Part shown: positions 23,035 to 34,419 of the stretch, in pieces
Layout of the letters: each line of letters begins with the position of its first letter
How positions within the stretch are numbered: position 1 is the stretch's first letter
From: Liolophura sinensis
Taxonomy: Eukaryota > Mollusca > Polyplacophora > Chitonida > Chitonidae
Assembly (NCBI RefSeq): GCF_032854445.1
Contig: NC_088305.1
Span: forward strand, 18,893,717 to 18,957,716
DNA length: 64,000 nucleotides
Reading direction: 5' to 3'
Made by a program: the position numbers and the translations under genes
Notes under the pieces: model-generated
Seen by the model: only the letters and a program-made list of their open reading frames with translations
Told to the model about the DNA's origin: nothing
Databases searched by the model: none

Positions 23035-23590
23035 TCCGTACTGCAGCAGGCTGTCGCTCATTTAACAGCCGTAATCAGGTTTATAGGTCCGTAGAAAATC
23101 GCTTCACTTTGAGATGCCGCCACTCGACAAATTTACTCCGAGTAACACAAGCTGGATTCGAACACGCGTCTTCCCCGACCAAGGGCCGATCAATGGCTTG
23201 CCAAATAGATCTAAAGTATATGATTTCCCACCTGATCATCACTTAGCTTGTCCTGACATGATCTTAACTGGTTGGCTGTGTATGATTCAACAATGAAGTA
23301 GAAACTTCCAACCACACTAATCTATGCTTTATCTTGTGTCGTTTTGTGACGGTATATTTATAGATAGTAAGTTGGTTAGTTAGTTAATTAGTTAGTTAAT
23401 TTATTTATTTACTTGATTTCTGTTTACGGCTATACTCAAGAACTGTTTAATTTATTTTATAGATGTCAAAAATCGGAGAGTGAGGATTAAACCATCCACC
23501 TTGGACAAGTTCCTGACTTTCTCAAATGCGTGATACAGATATATGCACGATACTGGGTGGGACAAGTGGTCTTCATCGGACGTTAGACTG
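23035..23590 (-). repeat. block g and SINE-like repeat, unit 2
   Basis: It is very similar to 17291-17830, the best-conserved part of the two units, with only scattered substitutions through TATGATTCAACAATGAAGTA and the following TTAG/TTTA-rich SINE-like tail. Confidence 0.7.
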
Positions 23591-24745
23591 CAATTGACTG
23601 CCAGCTATACTTCGACGTACACTAAAATCATTAATAAATCGGTGTTGTAGAGCTCAGTGAGTAAAATATGTAGACAATTTAAAAGAAATGAATGTCATGT
23701 TAGAACATACAGCTGTTTAAAAAAAACACTCTCTAAACAATTTCATGAGATGCACTTACACTGTGCATGTTGCATCCTAACAAAAAATTACGTGAAATGA
23801 GATGAGTCGTTGCAATGAGAATGACTCGTATCGAACGGCTAGTGGACATAACCTACCCTCGTAGACAGAAGAGTCCCAAAAGTCCTCATAGCTTATCGTT
23901 ACGATGTAACAGTACACCAGCATTATATCAGTGATAAATAATATAAATTGTGATTATAGCGAACAACTTTACAAATCTAAATAATTCAGAAGTTTAGGGT
24001 TGAACGATAATCTTAGGTATGATTTAGTATACATTGAGTTTGTGGAAAATTTTGTGGAAAAAGCTCTCAGGCAACTGTGTTTCCTGGGGCAAACTTCTGA
24101 GATTGTTTGTGGCACTTCCGGTTGGATGAAATCTGCATGGATTAATGTCCGGGAAATCGGTGTGAGTTATAGCCGTTGTTAAAATGAGTAACGAGCATCC
24201 GTGAAGTTCCTAAGGTTGCTTTCAATAAACAAAACGCTATCTCTTGACATAATGCAATCTCATGGTTTAGCTGGCACACTTTTGTCACCATTTATACCGA
24301 ACGAACATCGACATTCTGTGTGATATGTATGACTTCCGCCTTAGTTTCATTGGTCTCCATGTATAAAGTTATCAAATCCCGAAATCCCTACGTCGCTAGG
24401 GCAATTTGTCAAAGAAATGTGATTACTTCCGATTATGTTGTTGTCGAAAATCGCCATAAACTGGAATTACCAGTCGAGTACATGTATAATTGCTCTCCAC
24501 TTAGAATCTAGCAAAACAGATAAAGAGTTGTTTTGTCAGACATATGGTCAACAAAATACCAATTTTGTGGTACTTATCAATTCAGAGACATTTAAGATGC
24601 GAATAATTTGATTGGTTGACGTTTACCTGGTACTAATATAAAGAATATAAAGTGACGGTGAGTTTCCCGGGTTGAGGAGTTTCCCACAGTGGACTACCAG
24701 ACATTTGCATGGAGGAATCTGGTCCTTTCAAGTTTTATTGAAGAA
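23591..24745 (+). repeat. spacer plus blocks h and i, unit 2
   Basis: 23591-24054 shows no assigned feature beyond TAAATTGTGAT-type similarity to 17860-17940. Block h (24055-24450) and block i (24650-24745) match unit 1. No gene is recognised. Confidence 0.45.
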
Positions 24746-25304
24746 AAATATAGTAAATTTACACATTGCAAGGCAGAAAACAAGACCTTGTTTACTATTG
24801 TCCGCCAAATACTAGATCTCCATGACATTCCGGAAACATTTTCAAAACCTTAAATCTGTTTGAAACGTTGCGAATTCATAGGCCGATAAACTTGGGACTA
24901 ATTGAAAAGTTTTCATTACTAAATGGTTTGGTGTTTGGTAGTACAGTTGGTCACTGGTACATTAACGCCAAAGGCAACAAAACCTTCAGTTCCACCATAC
25001 ATACAAGGCTTACTATTGGGGTGTCTCATTGTTCATCGAGTTGTTTGAATTTCCTATCAATAAAAATGTAAAAAAAAATACGTCCATCTTTTGGCTGATC
25101 TATACTTATTTTCGTATGGAGACGTCTATATGCAGAAACTATTAAAACAGTGATCTTTATCAGGCTCGATCATTTTTATTTACTAAGCGGTATGTTCGAT
25201 GATCTGGTAGCTTTAAGCAACCCATGTACAGCAAGGGATACCAAGGATATTGTATATATCCGCCTTCGCTGGATTGAAACAAAACTACAAACTCTCGAGA
25301 TAGT
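24746..25304. other. unassigned DNA
   Basis: Parts resemble 18700-18800 weakly (CATGACATTCCGGAAACATT against GACGTCACGGAAACATTCTG). No gene is seen. Confidence 0.4.
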
Positions 25305-25870
25305 ACATCTCCTTTGTATGAAAACCAAACCAGTTTCCTGTTACATATACTTTACGACAAGAGCGATACTATCGATTTTAACACTGTAAATTATCCGTTG
25401 CTGGATAGCAATATACCGAAAGGCCATGCGGCTGGCGTGTACATATCTCGCCTTGTAGCATTTGTTTGTTTGATTTAATTATTCACTTGATTCACTCGGT
25501 GTTTTACGCCGTAATCGAGAATATCTGACTTCTCCGACGACGGTCAGCTTTATGGTGGGAGGAAACCGGAAAGAGCCCTGGGGAAACCTACGACCATCTT
25601 CAGGTTTCTGCCTGACCGTCCCATGCATGGCCGTTGGACTTGAACTCAGAGCGTGCGCTTTGTGGAGAGTCTCCTGGGTCATTGCGTCACACTGCACGCT
25701 AATCACCTGGATGATTTATTAGATCATGCGTGTGAGGATTTCAACCAACATCACAGATCATTACTGCAAAAACCTGTGTGTCAGTCAAGGTTTTTTCATC
25801 AAATGCCTTCACTCTGTTAATTAAGTTTTACACTGAGTATAATTCTTTTGTAAGTAAATATGGACAGAGC
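25305..25870 (+). repeat. block f interrupted by a SINE
   Basis: TTACGACAAGAGCGATACTA to GTAGCATTTGTTTG, then the SINE, then GTGAGGATTTCAACCAACAT with TTACTGCAAAA. Aligning to 16380-16580 shows that the SINE replaced a continuous stretch there. Confidence 0.65.
25478..25713 (-). repeat. tRNA-derived SINE
   Basis: GATTCACTCGGTGTTTTACG, CCGTAATCGAGAATATCTGA, the body GGTGGGAGGAAACCGGAAAG, and the head end with ACTTGAACTCAGAGCG and GAGTCTCCTGGGTCATTGCG. The part of the body around the CTCCGGCC segment is shortened. Confidence 0.85.
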
Positions 25871-26259
25871 GCCCACTATCTCTGGCAGTCAGCATTAAAA
25901 CTGTGCGCAATTCAGCTTAACGCGGGCCTAGGTGCTGTATATTCATCGTGTTGAATAAGATCGACACTTAGGATATATGAACAGTTGCGACCAAAGCCCA
26001 ACGGAGATATATTTTTGTTATCGTCAATTTCTATACTAGCATTGTTCACGATTTAGAAACTAATTTCATTCATTCGCCTAGAAAATGCTTTTCGTCTTTC
26101 CAAAATCCTTGAAAACTGCTGACTGCTTTTATTTGCATGAATGCGTCTAAATTTTATACTTCATATACTTTCTTCGTTATTTGGTGGTTTGTGTTGGACG
26201 TCGTTTGGGGAATTGGTCTTGCGATCTCTGACTTGCAATGTTCATTTTGACTGATGGCT

Positions 26260-26261
<2 letters not shown>

Positions 26262-26340
<79 letters not shown>
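26262..26340. repeat. AT dinucleotide microsatellite
   Basis: About 79 bp of uninterrupted AT repeat. Confidence 0.98.
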
Positions 26341-26342
<2 letters not shown>

Positions 26343-27524
26343 GTTTTAACGCCTAGCTTTAACTTTTTGCGACTGTTTCGTCTTTATTAAATCTTCACAT
26401 GTATTTTCTAAACTATTCCATAAGAGATTTGTTTGTTGTTTGTATCGTTATGAAGTTGTTCTAATGATCTTTGATGTTTATGAAAAATCCAAGCGAAAAA
26501 GACGTGAAAATGGTCTTCCTCATTTGTGTGTTACTTTAAGAGAATTCACTTCTTGTGTCCTTTCCTCATCAAATGAAGTATTTTATGAGAGCCATGTGTT
26601 GCAACGTTTGGAAACAAAGCATCCGCTTTCATATCAATAGCAGGTCACCATGCATCTGGGTTTCTGAAATTGTTTAGCTAAAGTCAACCCTGGCCCTTGC
26701 TGAGGGATGCTGCATTTCAGCCCCTCCGGAGAAATATGAAGATTTTGTATTTTATCTATCTCGTCATCATTTATGGACGGATAAAAGTCCAGCTTTTGTA
26801 CTTCAGCCAAAAATCTGTGGCTTGACATCTGCCAATAACCGATGCTGCATTGACGTTTGATCGATTCGTTGTGATGTGTACTGTTTTAGTAGGCCTACTG
26901 ACGTCCACAGTCACATGAAGCCTACAAGGCAGTGTACAGTTCTTGGCATGTATCTCTACTGCATAGGCGTGAACTAAAATGATGTCAAACTGTTTCTTTG
27001 CCACGAGGTCAACAAAATAGTGCAAAAATGCTGTGTTCTACCTTCGCATTTTTCCAACACGTGATCACTCCACATTAAGAGAAAAGGGACGTATACATGT
27101 AGGAAACCAAAAGCGAATAAAAAAGGCGGAATAATCTAAATGTCTTTGTCCACAGCTATTTGTGTATCAGTCCCTGGTTTTAGAGGCTGTCTGCAACTCT
27201 GGAGTATAAATTGCATTGAGCTGTTTGTAGCTGTGTTTTCTTGTTTAGGTCTTCATTTTAATACATCACACTTTTTTCAGTTGCACTTAGTTACGTTTGT
27301 ATTGCACTTAGACTTTAATATAGACTTATTCTGTGCATTCACTTAAATTCTTGTTAAAGCGTAGACATATTTTCCCAAACAATAGGATGTGACCATGCCA
27401 AACAGGTAAGGTGGAATTTATTTGTTGTTCTTGTAGAGTTGTGATTGTTCTAATGAACTTTGTGTAAAACGACATGAAAAGTCCTACACATTTCTTCTTC
27501 CCCATTAGTGGTTTACTTTAAAGT
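26341..27524 (+). repeat. block j copy and short diverged duplications
   Basis: 26745-26900 is block j (ATTTATGGACGGATAAAAGT, ACTTCAGCCAAAAATCTGTG). 26410-26620 resembles 27415-27540 (GTTCTAATGA followed by CTTTG) and partly 29705-29790 (GTATTTTATGA, GCCATGTGTTG). The frames at 26440-26640 and 27140-27346 are unrecognised. Confidence 0.45.
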
Positions 27525-27800
27525 AAAAGAAAGCTAAAATATGAAATAATCTTCATCATACGGACAATTGAAAACTATGCGTCAAAATATTTCAGTTATT
27601 TTTTTTTTCAGATTTTGTGGGCTTTATGAGCCTGTCCGTATCCAGGAACTCTGACGTTCCCCTCTTTTCCTGATGTTCACCAGAAGAAAGGGCTTTTTGG
27701 GTCATTTATTTCAGTAATGTTTTACTCATGGGTAAAAAAGAGTTAGTCAAACATTCAGTGTCGTGATTAGAGTTGGCAAGACTTCCTGTGACGTCAGTGT
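27525..27800 (+). repeat. diverged direct repeat k, copy 1
   Basis: AGAAAGCTAAAATATGAAAT, GAAAACTATGCGTCAAAATA, CTGATGTTCACCAGAA and ACTTCCTGTGACGTCA match 29305-29610 in the same order. Both copies keep the TGACGTCA palindrome. Confidence 0.75.
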
Positions 27801-29304
27801 TCCTAAACTCTGATACTATGGTCCATAAAGCCCACCTTACAATTCAAATCTTTAAACTCCTATAAAGTGAAAGACAGCACCTGATTAATGTTTATGTCCA
27901 CCGAAAGATTACGATTCAAAGTATCTTAAGCCGGCGTTAAATATTATTTTTAGATTTCTTTTTCAACCCAGTAAAAGTGGAACTTTGTCTTGTCACAGCT
28001 TCAGTGCATCTCCATTATCGGTAGCAAGGTGACACCTCGTTTACTTCAGCTCTCTAACGTCGAAGGTATTTTTCGTATAATAATAATTATATTATTAATA
28101 TTGTGGACTTCAGCGATGAAGGACCAGGTGATGAATAGCTTTCTCGGAAATTGAACATACTGGAAGGATATTTCATCCACTTCTTGAACTGTTCATATAG
28201 TAAGCCTACTATATCTTATTCAAACAGTTTACGAGTGGTCTGCAGATAAATGGTTGGGGTATTCCTAGTTCAGGTCGTAGCCTCCGGAGATACTGTGCCT
28301 GTACCAGTAATTCTGACACGGTAATTCATGTTCTGTTCCGACACAAATGGAAATAAATCTAGTATCACTGAGGCTGATTCTAGGCATTTGACTGTCGCTG
28401 GATTTTATGCTTTAGTGCTGAGGAGGGGTGCTTTGTAGTGATGGCTTCGTAGATGAGAGCAGTGTTGACCTGGTTATCGCAGACGTCAGAGAAAGCACCT
28501 CGGCTTGAACACGACGTTTCAGTCGTATTTTATGAAAGAAAACAGAAAAAAATCCCTTGTCTGCGAGAAAAACAAAAGGCAAAATTTAAATTCTTCAATT
28601 CTAAGAAATTCAGAGAAAAAAATTATATGATAAGATTTAATTAATTTTAAGCATTGCCCGATGAGATGCCGTATTATCATTCCCATAAACTTTTGGCATC
28701 CCTAATGAATTTTTCATAGACTCTGACATTTGTTATTTAGCAACTACCTGCTGACTAAACGCTGACATGAGCAAGAAAAAATGTATTTGTATAATTTGAA
28801 CAGCGTGTCTAAATATTCGCAGGTCTACTGGGGAGACGAATGTGGTATGCTGCTGGGTGACATAATTTGTAATACCATCCTTGAATACTAAGGGGTTTGT
28901 AAATCAACCGTCTGTGGTGGCCCGTAAATGACCTGTCCCACAACACTGAGTTAAATGACTTCGGCTACACGTAAATAAATCGTTGTACACGATCTCAAAA
29001 CGATGTCTTACAAAATAGTTCTGTGTTATCATATGTCACTCCATGGAGTAAATGGGTAAAGGATACGTTACAGTTTGTTTCATTGAATAAAATCCTCAAG
29101 ATGGCTGCCTCGATTCACAAAAGCCATTTGTACAGTATTGCCATTTTGCTCTACATGTTATTCGGTGAAATCTCATTAAAATAATAAAGTACGATACTTT
29201 TTAGAAAGCCTGACTATCCTGCTTTCGATCGAAATATGTTTTAGCCAGATGCTGTCTTGGCAATCTAAAAAAGCAAATGAAAGTATATTTGTGCATAGTT
29301 TTAA
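27801..29304. other. unassigned DNA
   Basis: No supported gene. The lysine-rich 63-codon frame at 28453-28644 is unrecognised and reads as A-rich DNA. Confidence 0.45.
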
Positions 29305-29610
29305 AGAAAAAGAAAGCTAAAATGTGAAATAGGCTTCATCATATAGACAACTGAAAACTATGCGTAAAAATACTTTTATTTATTTTTTCAGATTTTTAAA
29401 GAGTGCTGAAAGGCATTCAGATGTTTGAATACTATGGTGGACTTTATAGGCATCTAAGGGCTCTGAAGTCAGGTCACCTTTTTTCTGATGTTCACCAGAA
29501 AGGAAATTTTTGGGAGTATTATTTCAGTAATCTTTTGCTCATGGCTTAAGAGAGTTATTTCAACATTCAGTGTTGTGATTAAAGTTGGAAAAACTTCCTG
29601 TGACGTCAAC
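29305..29610 (+). repeat. diverged direct repeat k, copy 2
   Basis: Counterpart of 27525-27800, with a longer middle (AGAGTGCTGAAAGGCATTCA) absent from copy 1. Confidence 0.75.
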
Positions 29611-29811
29611 TGTAATAAATCCAACTTTGAATTCAAATGTTTGAACTAGTTTATCCCTCTGCACAAAAATCTAAAAAAAAAAAAAATTAAAAAGTATATT
29701 TATCCATAGTTTTAAATGTCTATTTAGTGATGCATTTCATCCATTTTTTAAATGGAGTATTTTATGACGGCCATGTGTTGTTGCATTTAACACCAATACT
29801 TTATTGCTGTT

Positions 29812-29947
29812 TTATTTATTTGGTTGCTATTTTACGCCGTACTCAAGAATATTTCAGTTATATTACGGAGGCCAACATTATGGTGGGAGGAAACCGGGCA
29901 GAGCCCTGCGTAAACCCACGGCCATCCGCAGGTTGCTGGTAGACCTG
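29812..29947 (-). repeat. SINE, head-truncated
   Basis: TTTATTTATTTGGTTGCTAT, TTTACGCCGTACTCAAGAAT, GGTGGGAGGAAACCGGGCAG and CATCCGCAGGTTGCTGG are present. The sequence stops at AGACCTGGTGGGAG before the B-box region. Confidence 0.85.
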
Positions 29948-31744
29948 GTGGGAGAAAACTAACACAGAAACGGTTGTTTTCTTGTCAGTAATAGGACACT
30001 GCTTGCGTCTGGCGATTCTATAAGTGTATAGTTGAAGAAAATACCTTTAGAGACACTGCAGTTCAGATTAATCCAGCCTCTCATCTGACGTAAAACCTCC
30101 AAAGATAATAACTAAGATTTACGACAGCTTGAAAACAATCCTTTAATCTTTTTATTACAAGTCAACAATAAATACGTTCTCTTTTTTTCCAGAGAAAGAA
30201 AAACTAACTCCTATCACAGATTTCCATGCAGCAATAAACATGTCAGACAGGAAGCAGTTGTGAATTTCAAATTCACAACTAATAAAACAAGTAAAGAATG
30301 GCTGACCTATTTTTGTGGATCACTATTAAGTATTTTTATTTTTGATATACATAGAAATTGTTTTATTGGATTTCACTTGTAACAGACCTGCTTCTCTTGG
30401 CATTCGGTGTTGATGTTGACTCATTTAGCAAATATTCACAACGACTCCCAGAAAAGACATATAAAGACTACTTAGAGTACATTCACGTTCCAATATGAAA
30501 ATGGAATAATACAGTTCATTGAGGCGACAAACGATCACGTGACTCCAGCTTGAACCATGTGCAACAAGTATATATCTGTCATAAAAAATCTCTTTTAAAG
30601 CTTAAACCGGGGTCTATTTCTCTCTCTTGAATGAGGTCTATTTTCTTGAAAGTCATCGGAAGCGCATTTTTCCAATCATGTATTGACATAAACAAAATCG
30701 CCTGGAAGTTGGCGTATATCCGATCCAATTTACTGTTGATATATAGAAATAATTTTTAAATTTAAAAAAAAGCAAATTCAGTCTCACTGTATGTGTATTG
30801 TGATGTGTTGGCTTGACATCTCGTGTTGCAGACAACAAGCTCGTGGTAGTGAACTGTTCCTGTAAAGATAAAACAAAAAAACGGTTAAAAGGAAAAAAGT
30901 CTTTGAACACGTTTCTTATTGGTGGCTGGAGGGATTACACTTTACGAGAATGATTTCTTTCTCAGTGTCCTTGTAAAATGGCCTCAGTTCATCACTCGAC
31001 AGCGATGTGCCGTCACGATTGCCACAAAAAGAAAGCTGAAATTTGTTTGCGACTGGAGTTTGCGTGAACGCACCAGTATAGATATAAAAGCAACATGTCT
31101 CCCCTGACAGATACTGGAAATCGGATTCAATCAGGTTCACACATCAAGTAAAGCCTCTAAGAATAATAAACTTCTTTATTTACTACAGCCTTGGAAGTAA
31201 ACCCTTCAATTCCATTTTATCTTTACTGGCTGTAGTTTTTGGATCCTACCTTCCCTTGTTTAAAATCTTAACCTTGATGTAGATTTCCTGGGAGAAAAAT
31301 ATCCAAGGCGGTCTTGAAGTAGGTGACATTTATTTATTCTCGACTGAAGGGCTAACGAAGTGCTCGCCGATAACTGGGTCATTTTTGGCCATTTTCTGTT
31401 TAAAGAGAAGCTTGTTTATTGGATTTCCTGTGTAACTAATGTGCCTCTTCTGTGTATTGTGTTTCCCCTTTTAGAAACAATTTACTACGACGTTCAGAAG
31501 ATGGAGTATAAAACAACACAAAGTATTCCCCAAGTCATAAAAAAGGAAGAATGAACAGGAGTTCAGCAAGAAACTGGGACACATGACAAAAAGGCATGTG
31601 GCGTGTGCAAAAGAGAAAAAAGAAACAGAAACTTTTTCTTTTGCTCTTGTTCTTGAATTACGTCTGTCCTTGAAGGCGATCTGATTTTCATCTTTTTTCT
31701 GTATTCCATTTGGAATAAGTGACACAGTGTGACACTCAGTTTAG
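29948..31744. other. unassigned DNA
   Basis: No gene is supported in this 1.8-kb stretch. Paired short open frames at 30916-31140 (minus) and 30919-31107 (plus) overlap antisense and are unrecognised. Confidence 0.45.
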
Positions 31745-31761
31745 TGATCAAATTTGCGATA

Positions 31762-32022
31762 GTCAACATTTTTGTTACCTTTTTGATTTTTTCTTGTAGA
31801 CCTCTGTTTGTCTGCCATGGGTAAGCATCGTAGTGTCGCATTGTTTAGGTGTTAAAGTGTAGTGAAAATATAACAACGACAAATCGAATTTGTCGATGGT
31901 CAATATCTCTTGTCACTTTTTAAATTTTTTCTTGCAGACCTCTGTTTTTCTATACTGGGTAAGCATCGTAGTGTCGCATTATTTAGGTGTTAAAGTGTAG
32001 TGAAAATATAACAACGACAAAC
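31762..32022 (-). repeat. direct repeat pair at retroelement 3' end
   Basis: Two copies of about 123 bp, offset by 138 bp (31762-31884 and 31900-32022), share GGGTAAGCATCGTAGTGTCG and GTGAAAATATAACAACGACA. They lie just past the recombinase end. In PAT/Ngaro elements the 3' end carries repeated B units around an A unit, so these may be those terminal repeats. The matching 5' repeat was not found, probably lost to the minisatellite at 35.4 kb. Confidence 0.6.
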
Positions 32023-32179
32023 TACTTTGTATAGCGCCTAGTGTGTTCGCGTGGCCGACGGCGTATTTCACAGGCGATCTTGTCCGCTCCGAAATTCGCT
32101 TGCATCAAACATGTCAGATACTAGCGATGAAATACGCCGGCGAGTTCACCCTGTCCGCGTAGTGTGTCCGCTTAGTGTG

Positions 32180-33014
32180 TCCGCTCATCCGATAGCCATG
32201 GACCCAATGACCATGACCAGCGACCCAATTTCTTTATCTGATGGTCCTCATTGACTGATTGTGCAGCTCAAGTGACTGGGCCTATACGAAATGAATGCTC
32301 AGAGTACAATTCATTGCGAAGGCCAGTGCGGCCTAATATTAGTTTAAGATGACTCAGAAATGTTTCCCGAGACAAAGCACAGCCTTCTTCGGCCATAAAC
32401 AACGTCAACGTGTTAGGTATTTTATTGAACTTTATTAGAACTTTAGAACTTTATTGTTAAAACAAAGCAATCTTTGCTTGGTGACCACAGAACACCAGAA
32501 CAATTGGATTAAATGAGCCTTGTACACTAAATTCGCAACATCATAAAAACCCAAAGAACACTACTGTAAAGACAGCTTTGAGCAGTGTGGCCTGTAAACA
32601 CAACAGTTTGTAGCACACTATGAATGCGGCTTAAGATGGCATAGGTAACCTTGGTTTGGATGCATGCATCCAATTACTGAAAACTCGATGAGGTGGGATT
32701 ACCAAGACAAGCTGTAATGTACCAGTATCTAATCCCTGCCAAATATGAATTGATGGTTGCGTCCTTTATACCCATGTTGTGATAACAGTGAGTGACAAAT
32801 AGCAAGAGCACCTATTCTGATAAGGTAGGCAAACTGATGTGTGAATTGGTGTGACACTATGCATTGTTGGAAAATTCATAAGAGCTTTTAGCTCAGAGTG
32901 GTAAAGCCTTAATGTGTTCGGCTTAACTGAATGGTCGAGCAAGCCTAGATGCTGGCGAGTGTCGCTTAGTTCTGTATCACTTCTGAGTGGGGTGGGCACA
33001 ATGTTGCGATCCAC
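32180..33014 (-). pseudogene. tyrosine recombinase (YR) of the retroelement, broken
   Basis: The N-terminal helical DNA-binding part is open at 32766-33014 (SVKPNTLRLYHSELKALMNF) and overlaps the end of the RNase H frame. It continues in another frame around 32700-32535 with INSYLAGIRYWYITACLGNP and, after a stop, with a LYSSVL and MLRI segment. The catalytic region is readable at about 32420-32180: GCALSRETFLSHLKLILGRT, then HSFRIG at about 32280-32297, which is the HxxR box, and KKLGRW at about 32213-32232. A stop separates HSFRIG from KKLGRW. The catalytic tyrosine cannot be placed confidently because of a further shift. The first catalytic arginine lies in the decayed middle. This enzyme would integrate circular cDNA. 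Confidence 0.8.
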
Positions 33015-33418
33015 TGAGCCCCTGGTGCTAGAGACCTGAAATCCTTCATCTGAAAACCAGATAAAGAGTCTGTAACATCATTCTTACACCCTGATATGTG
33101 TTTTGCACACATTACAAAATTATGCACTATCTGATACCATGTGAAACGTCTCATTAAGCTCGTAGTTGCTGGCGATTTAGATCTTCCTCTCTGTATGATG
33201 CGATTTGTAGCCATGTTATCACAGTGGAACAATAAGCTTTCCCGTACCCACGTTTGTCCCCAAATCACAGCAGTCACCACACTGGGATACAATTCCATAT
33301 AAGCCATCGACAGAAACCTGTTCGAAATGGTAACAACCTCGCTCTTTTCTTTTTTCGCCACTTTGACTAAAAGGAATTTCCTTGATAATAGCCCGCAAAT
33401 CCTACTTTGACGCGGCAT
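32966..33418 (-). pseudogene. RNase H domain of the YR retroelement
   Basis: An open frame of 150 codons. Residues 40-56 hold YMELYPSVVTAVIWG with the catalytic glutamate at about 42. LFHCDNMAT carries an aspartate at about 67. HISGCKNDVTDSLSGFQ at about 107-123 carries the histidine and third acidic residue. This is the usual RNase H layout of DIRS-like elements, and the following KDFRSLAPGAQ is the typical linker to the recombinase. The frame survives as an uninterrupted fragment, but it is cut off from the reverse transcriptase by frameshifts at about 33420-33550. Confidence 0.85.
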
Positions 33419-33548
33419 CTGTAAATAATTCTAAGTCAGGATTAGCCACAGTTTTATCCTCCAAAAACATACTTTTACCGTTTCATTGTTTAAGAAGCAT
33501 CAACCACACTGACAGAGTAATGTAGTTCCTGCACCTTAGACACCAGAT

Positions 33549-34368
33549 TTAGCTGATAAGAAAGGATTTACCTGCAGGAATGACTCTGCTGACAAAATTC
33601 AGATGTCCTAGAAAGCATAACATGTTTCGCTTTGTGACAGCTCGTTTAGACATAAAACTCTCTATGATGTCAATTACCCAGGAGTTCGATTTCGATACCA
33701 AGGTATTCTCGGACATTGGTGTGACCGAATGTTTTGTGTGTAACTGTGGGTATGCTATATCAGTTAAATAAAGGTGATAACAGTGCACGGGGGCGTATTA
33801 TCTGGCCTGTCGACGGTCAGAAAATCGTCTAAAAGATGAAAAATACATTCAATATTGTATTTATTCGTAGCTATCTAACATAGCGCCTGGGATATTGTGT
33901 CGACAATTTTGGGACTCGATCTAGAAAGCGAAGGCGAACGAAGCGATAAAACCGGTTTTACCATTTAATACAATAAAGATGCCAAATATGCGGATCTGTT
34001 GCAATCAGTTTAAATGCAACTGTTATGGCTGTTTTGCATAACAAAGCGCAAAGACCTCATTCTATAATGGCTGCGATAGCTTCATCTATCTTGACATATT
34101 TCAGAAAAAATTCTTTATTAATGAGACTGTTTAGGCTATCATGTTCGTTGTTGTTATGAGATGCTGATAAATCAACTGATAAATCAAGTCTTATCTTTTT
34201 TGAATATTTACCAACAGCTATACCCACTTTACTGTTGAAAGGTCCCATCAAACAACCTTTCTTTACTTCTTCTTCAATTAACTGTGAGGTTGACTTGATC
34301 TTGCCAAGCAGATTGCATGCTCTCGAAAGATTTCGTGGGTGGGTTAGTGACGCCAGAATCAAAACCAC
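33549..34368 (-). pseudogene. reverse transcriptase of the YR retroelement, frameshifted
   Basis: The N-terminal part is open at 34057-34368: SQLIEEEVKKGCLMGPFNS and then INKEFFLKYVKIDEAIAAII, matching the early finger and palm segments of DIRS-like enzymes. The middle is broken by stops but shows an IKW and FYRFVRLRF stretch near 33950. The catalytic segment FHLLDDFLTVDRP is readable at about 33800-33840, with LLDDF in place of the more common YxDD. The thumb-like end KRAVTKRNMLCFLGHLNFVS lies at about 33585-33650. Frame changes are needed at least twice, so no functional enzyme is encoded. Confidence 0.85.
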
Positions 34369-34419
34369 GTCATCTTAATCCGATTATGAGATACTTTTCT
34401 AATTCTTGATCAGGATAGT

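Larger units (their letters stand above)
19020..26960 (+). repeat. large diverged duplication, unit 2
   Basis: This is the counterpart of 9330-19020. Block order is a, b, c, d, i, j, d, e, g, h, i, f, j, so the copy is rearranged with extra d, i and j segments relative to unit 1. Block c is much shorter than in unit 1. No recognisable gene is present. Insertions private to this copy are the SINE at 25478-25713 and the AT tract at 26262-26340. Confidence 0.5.

Noticed and set aside
32051-32254. Plus-strand open frame MADGVFHRRSC
   Set aside because: It is the antisense of the decayed tyrosine-recombinase end, where KKLGRW and HSFRIG lie on the minus strand.
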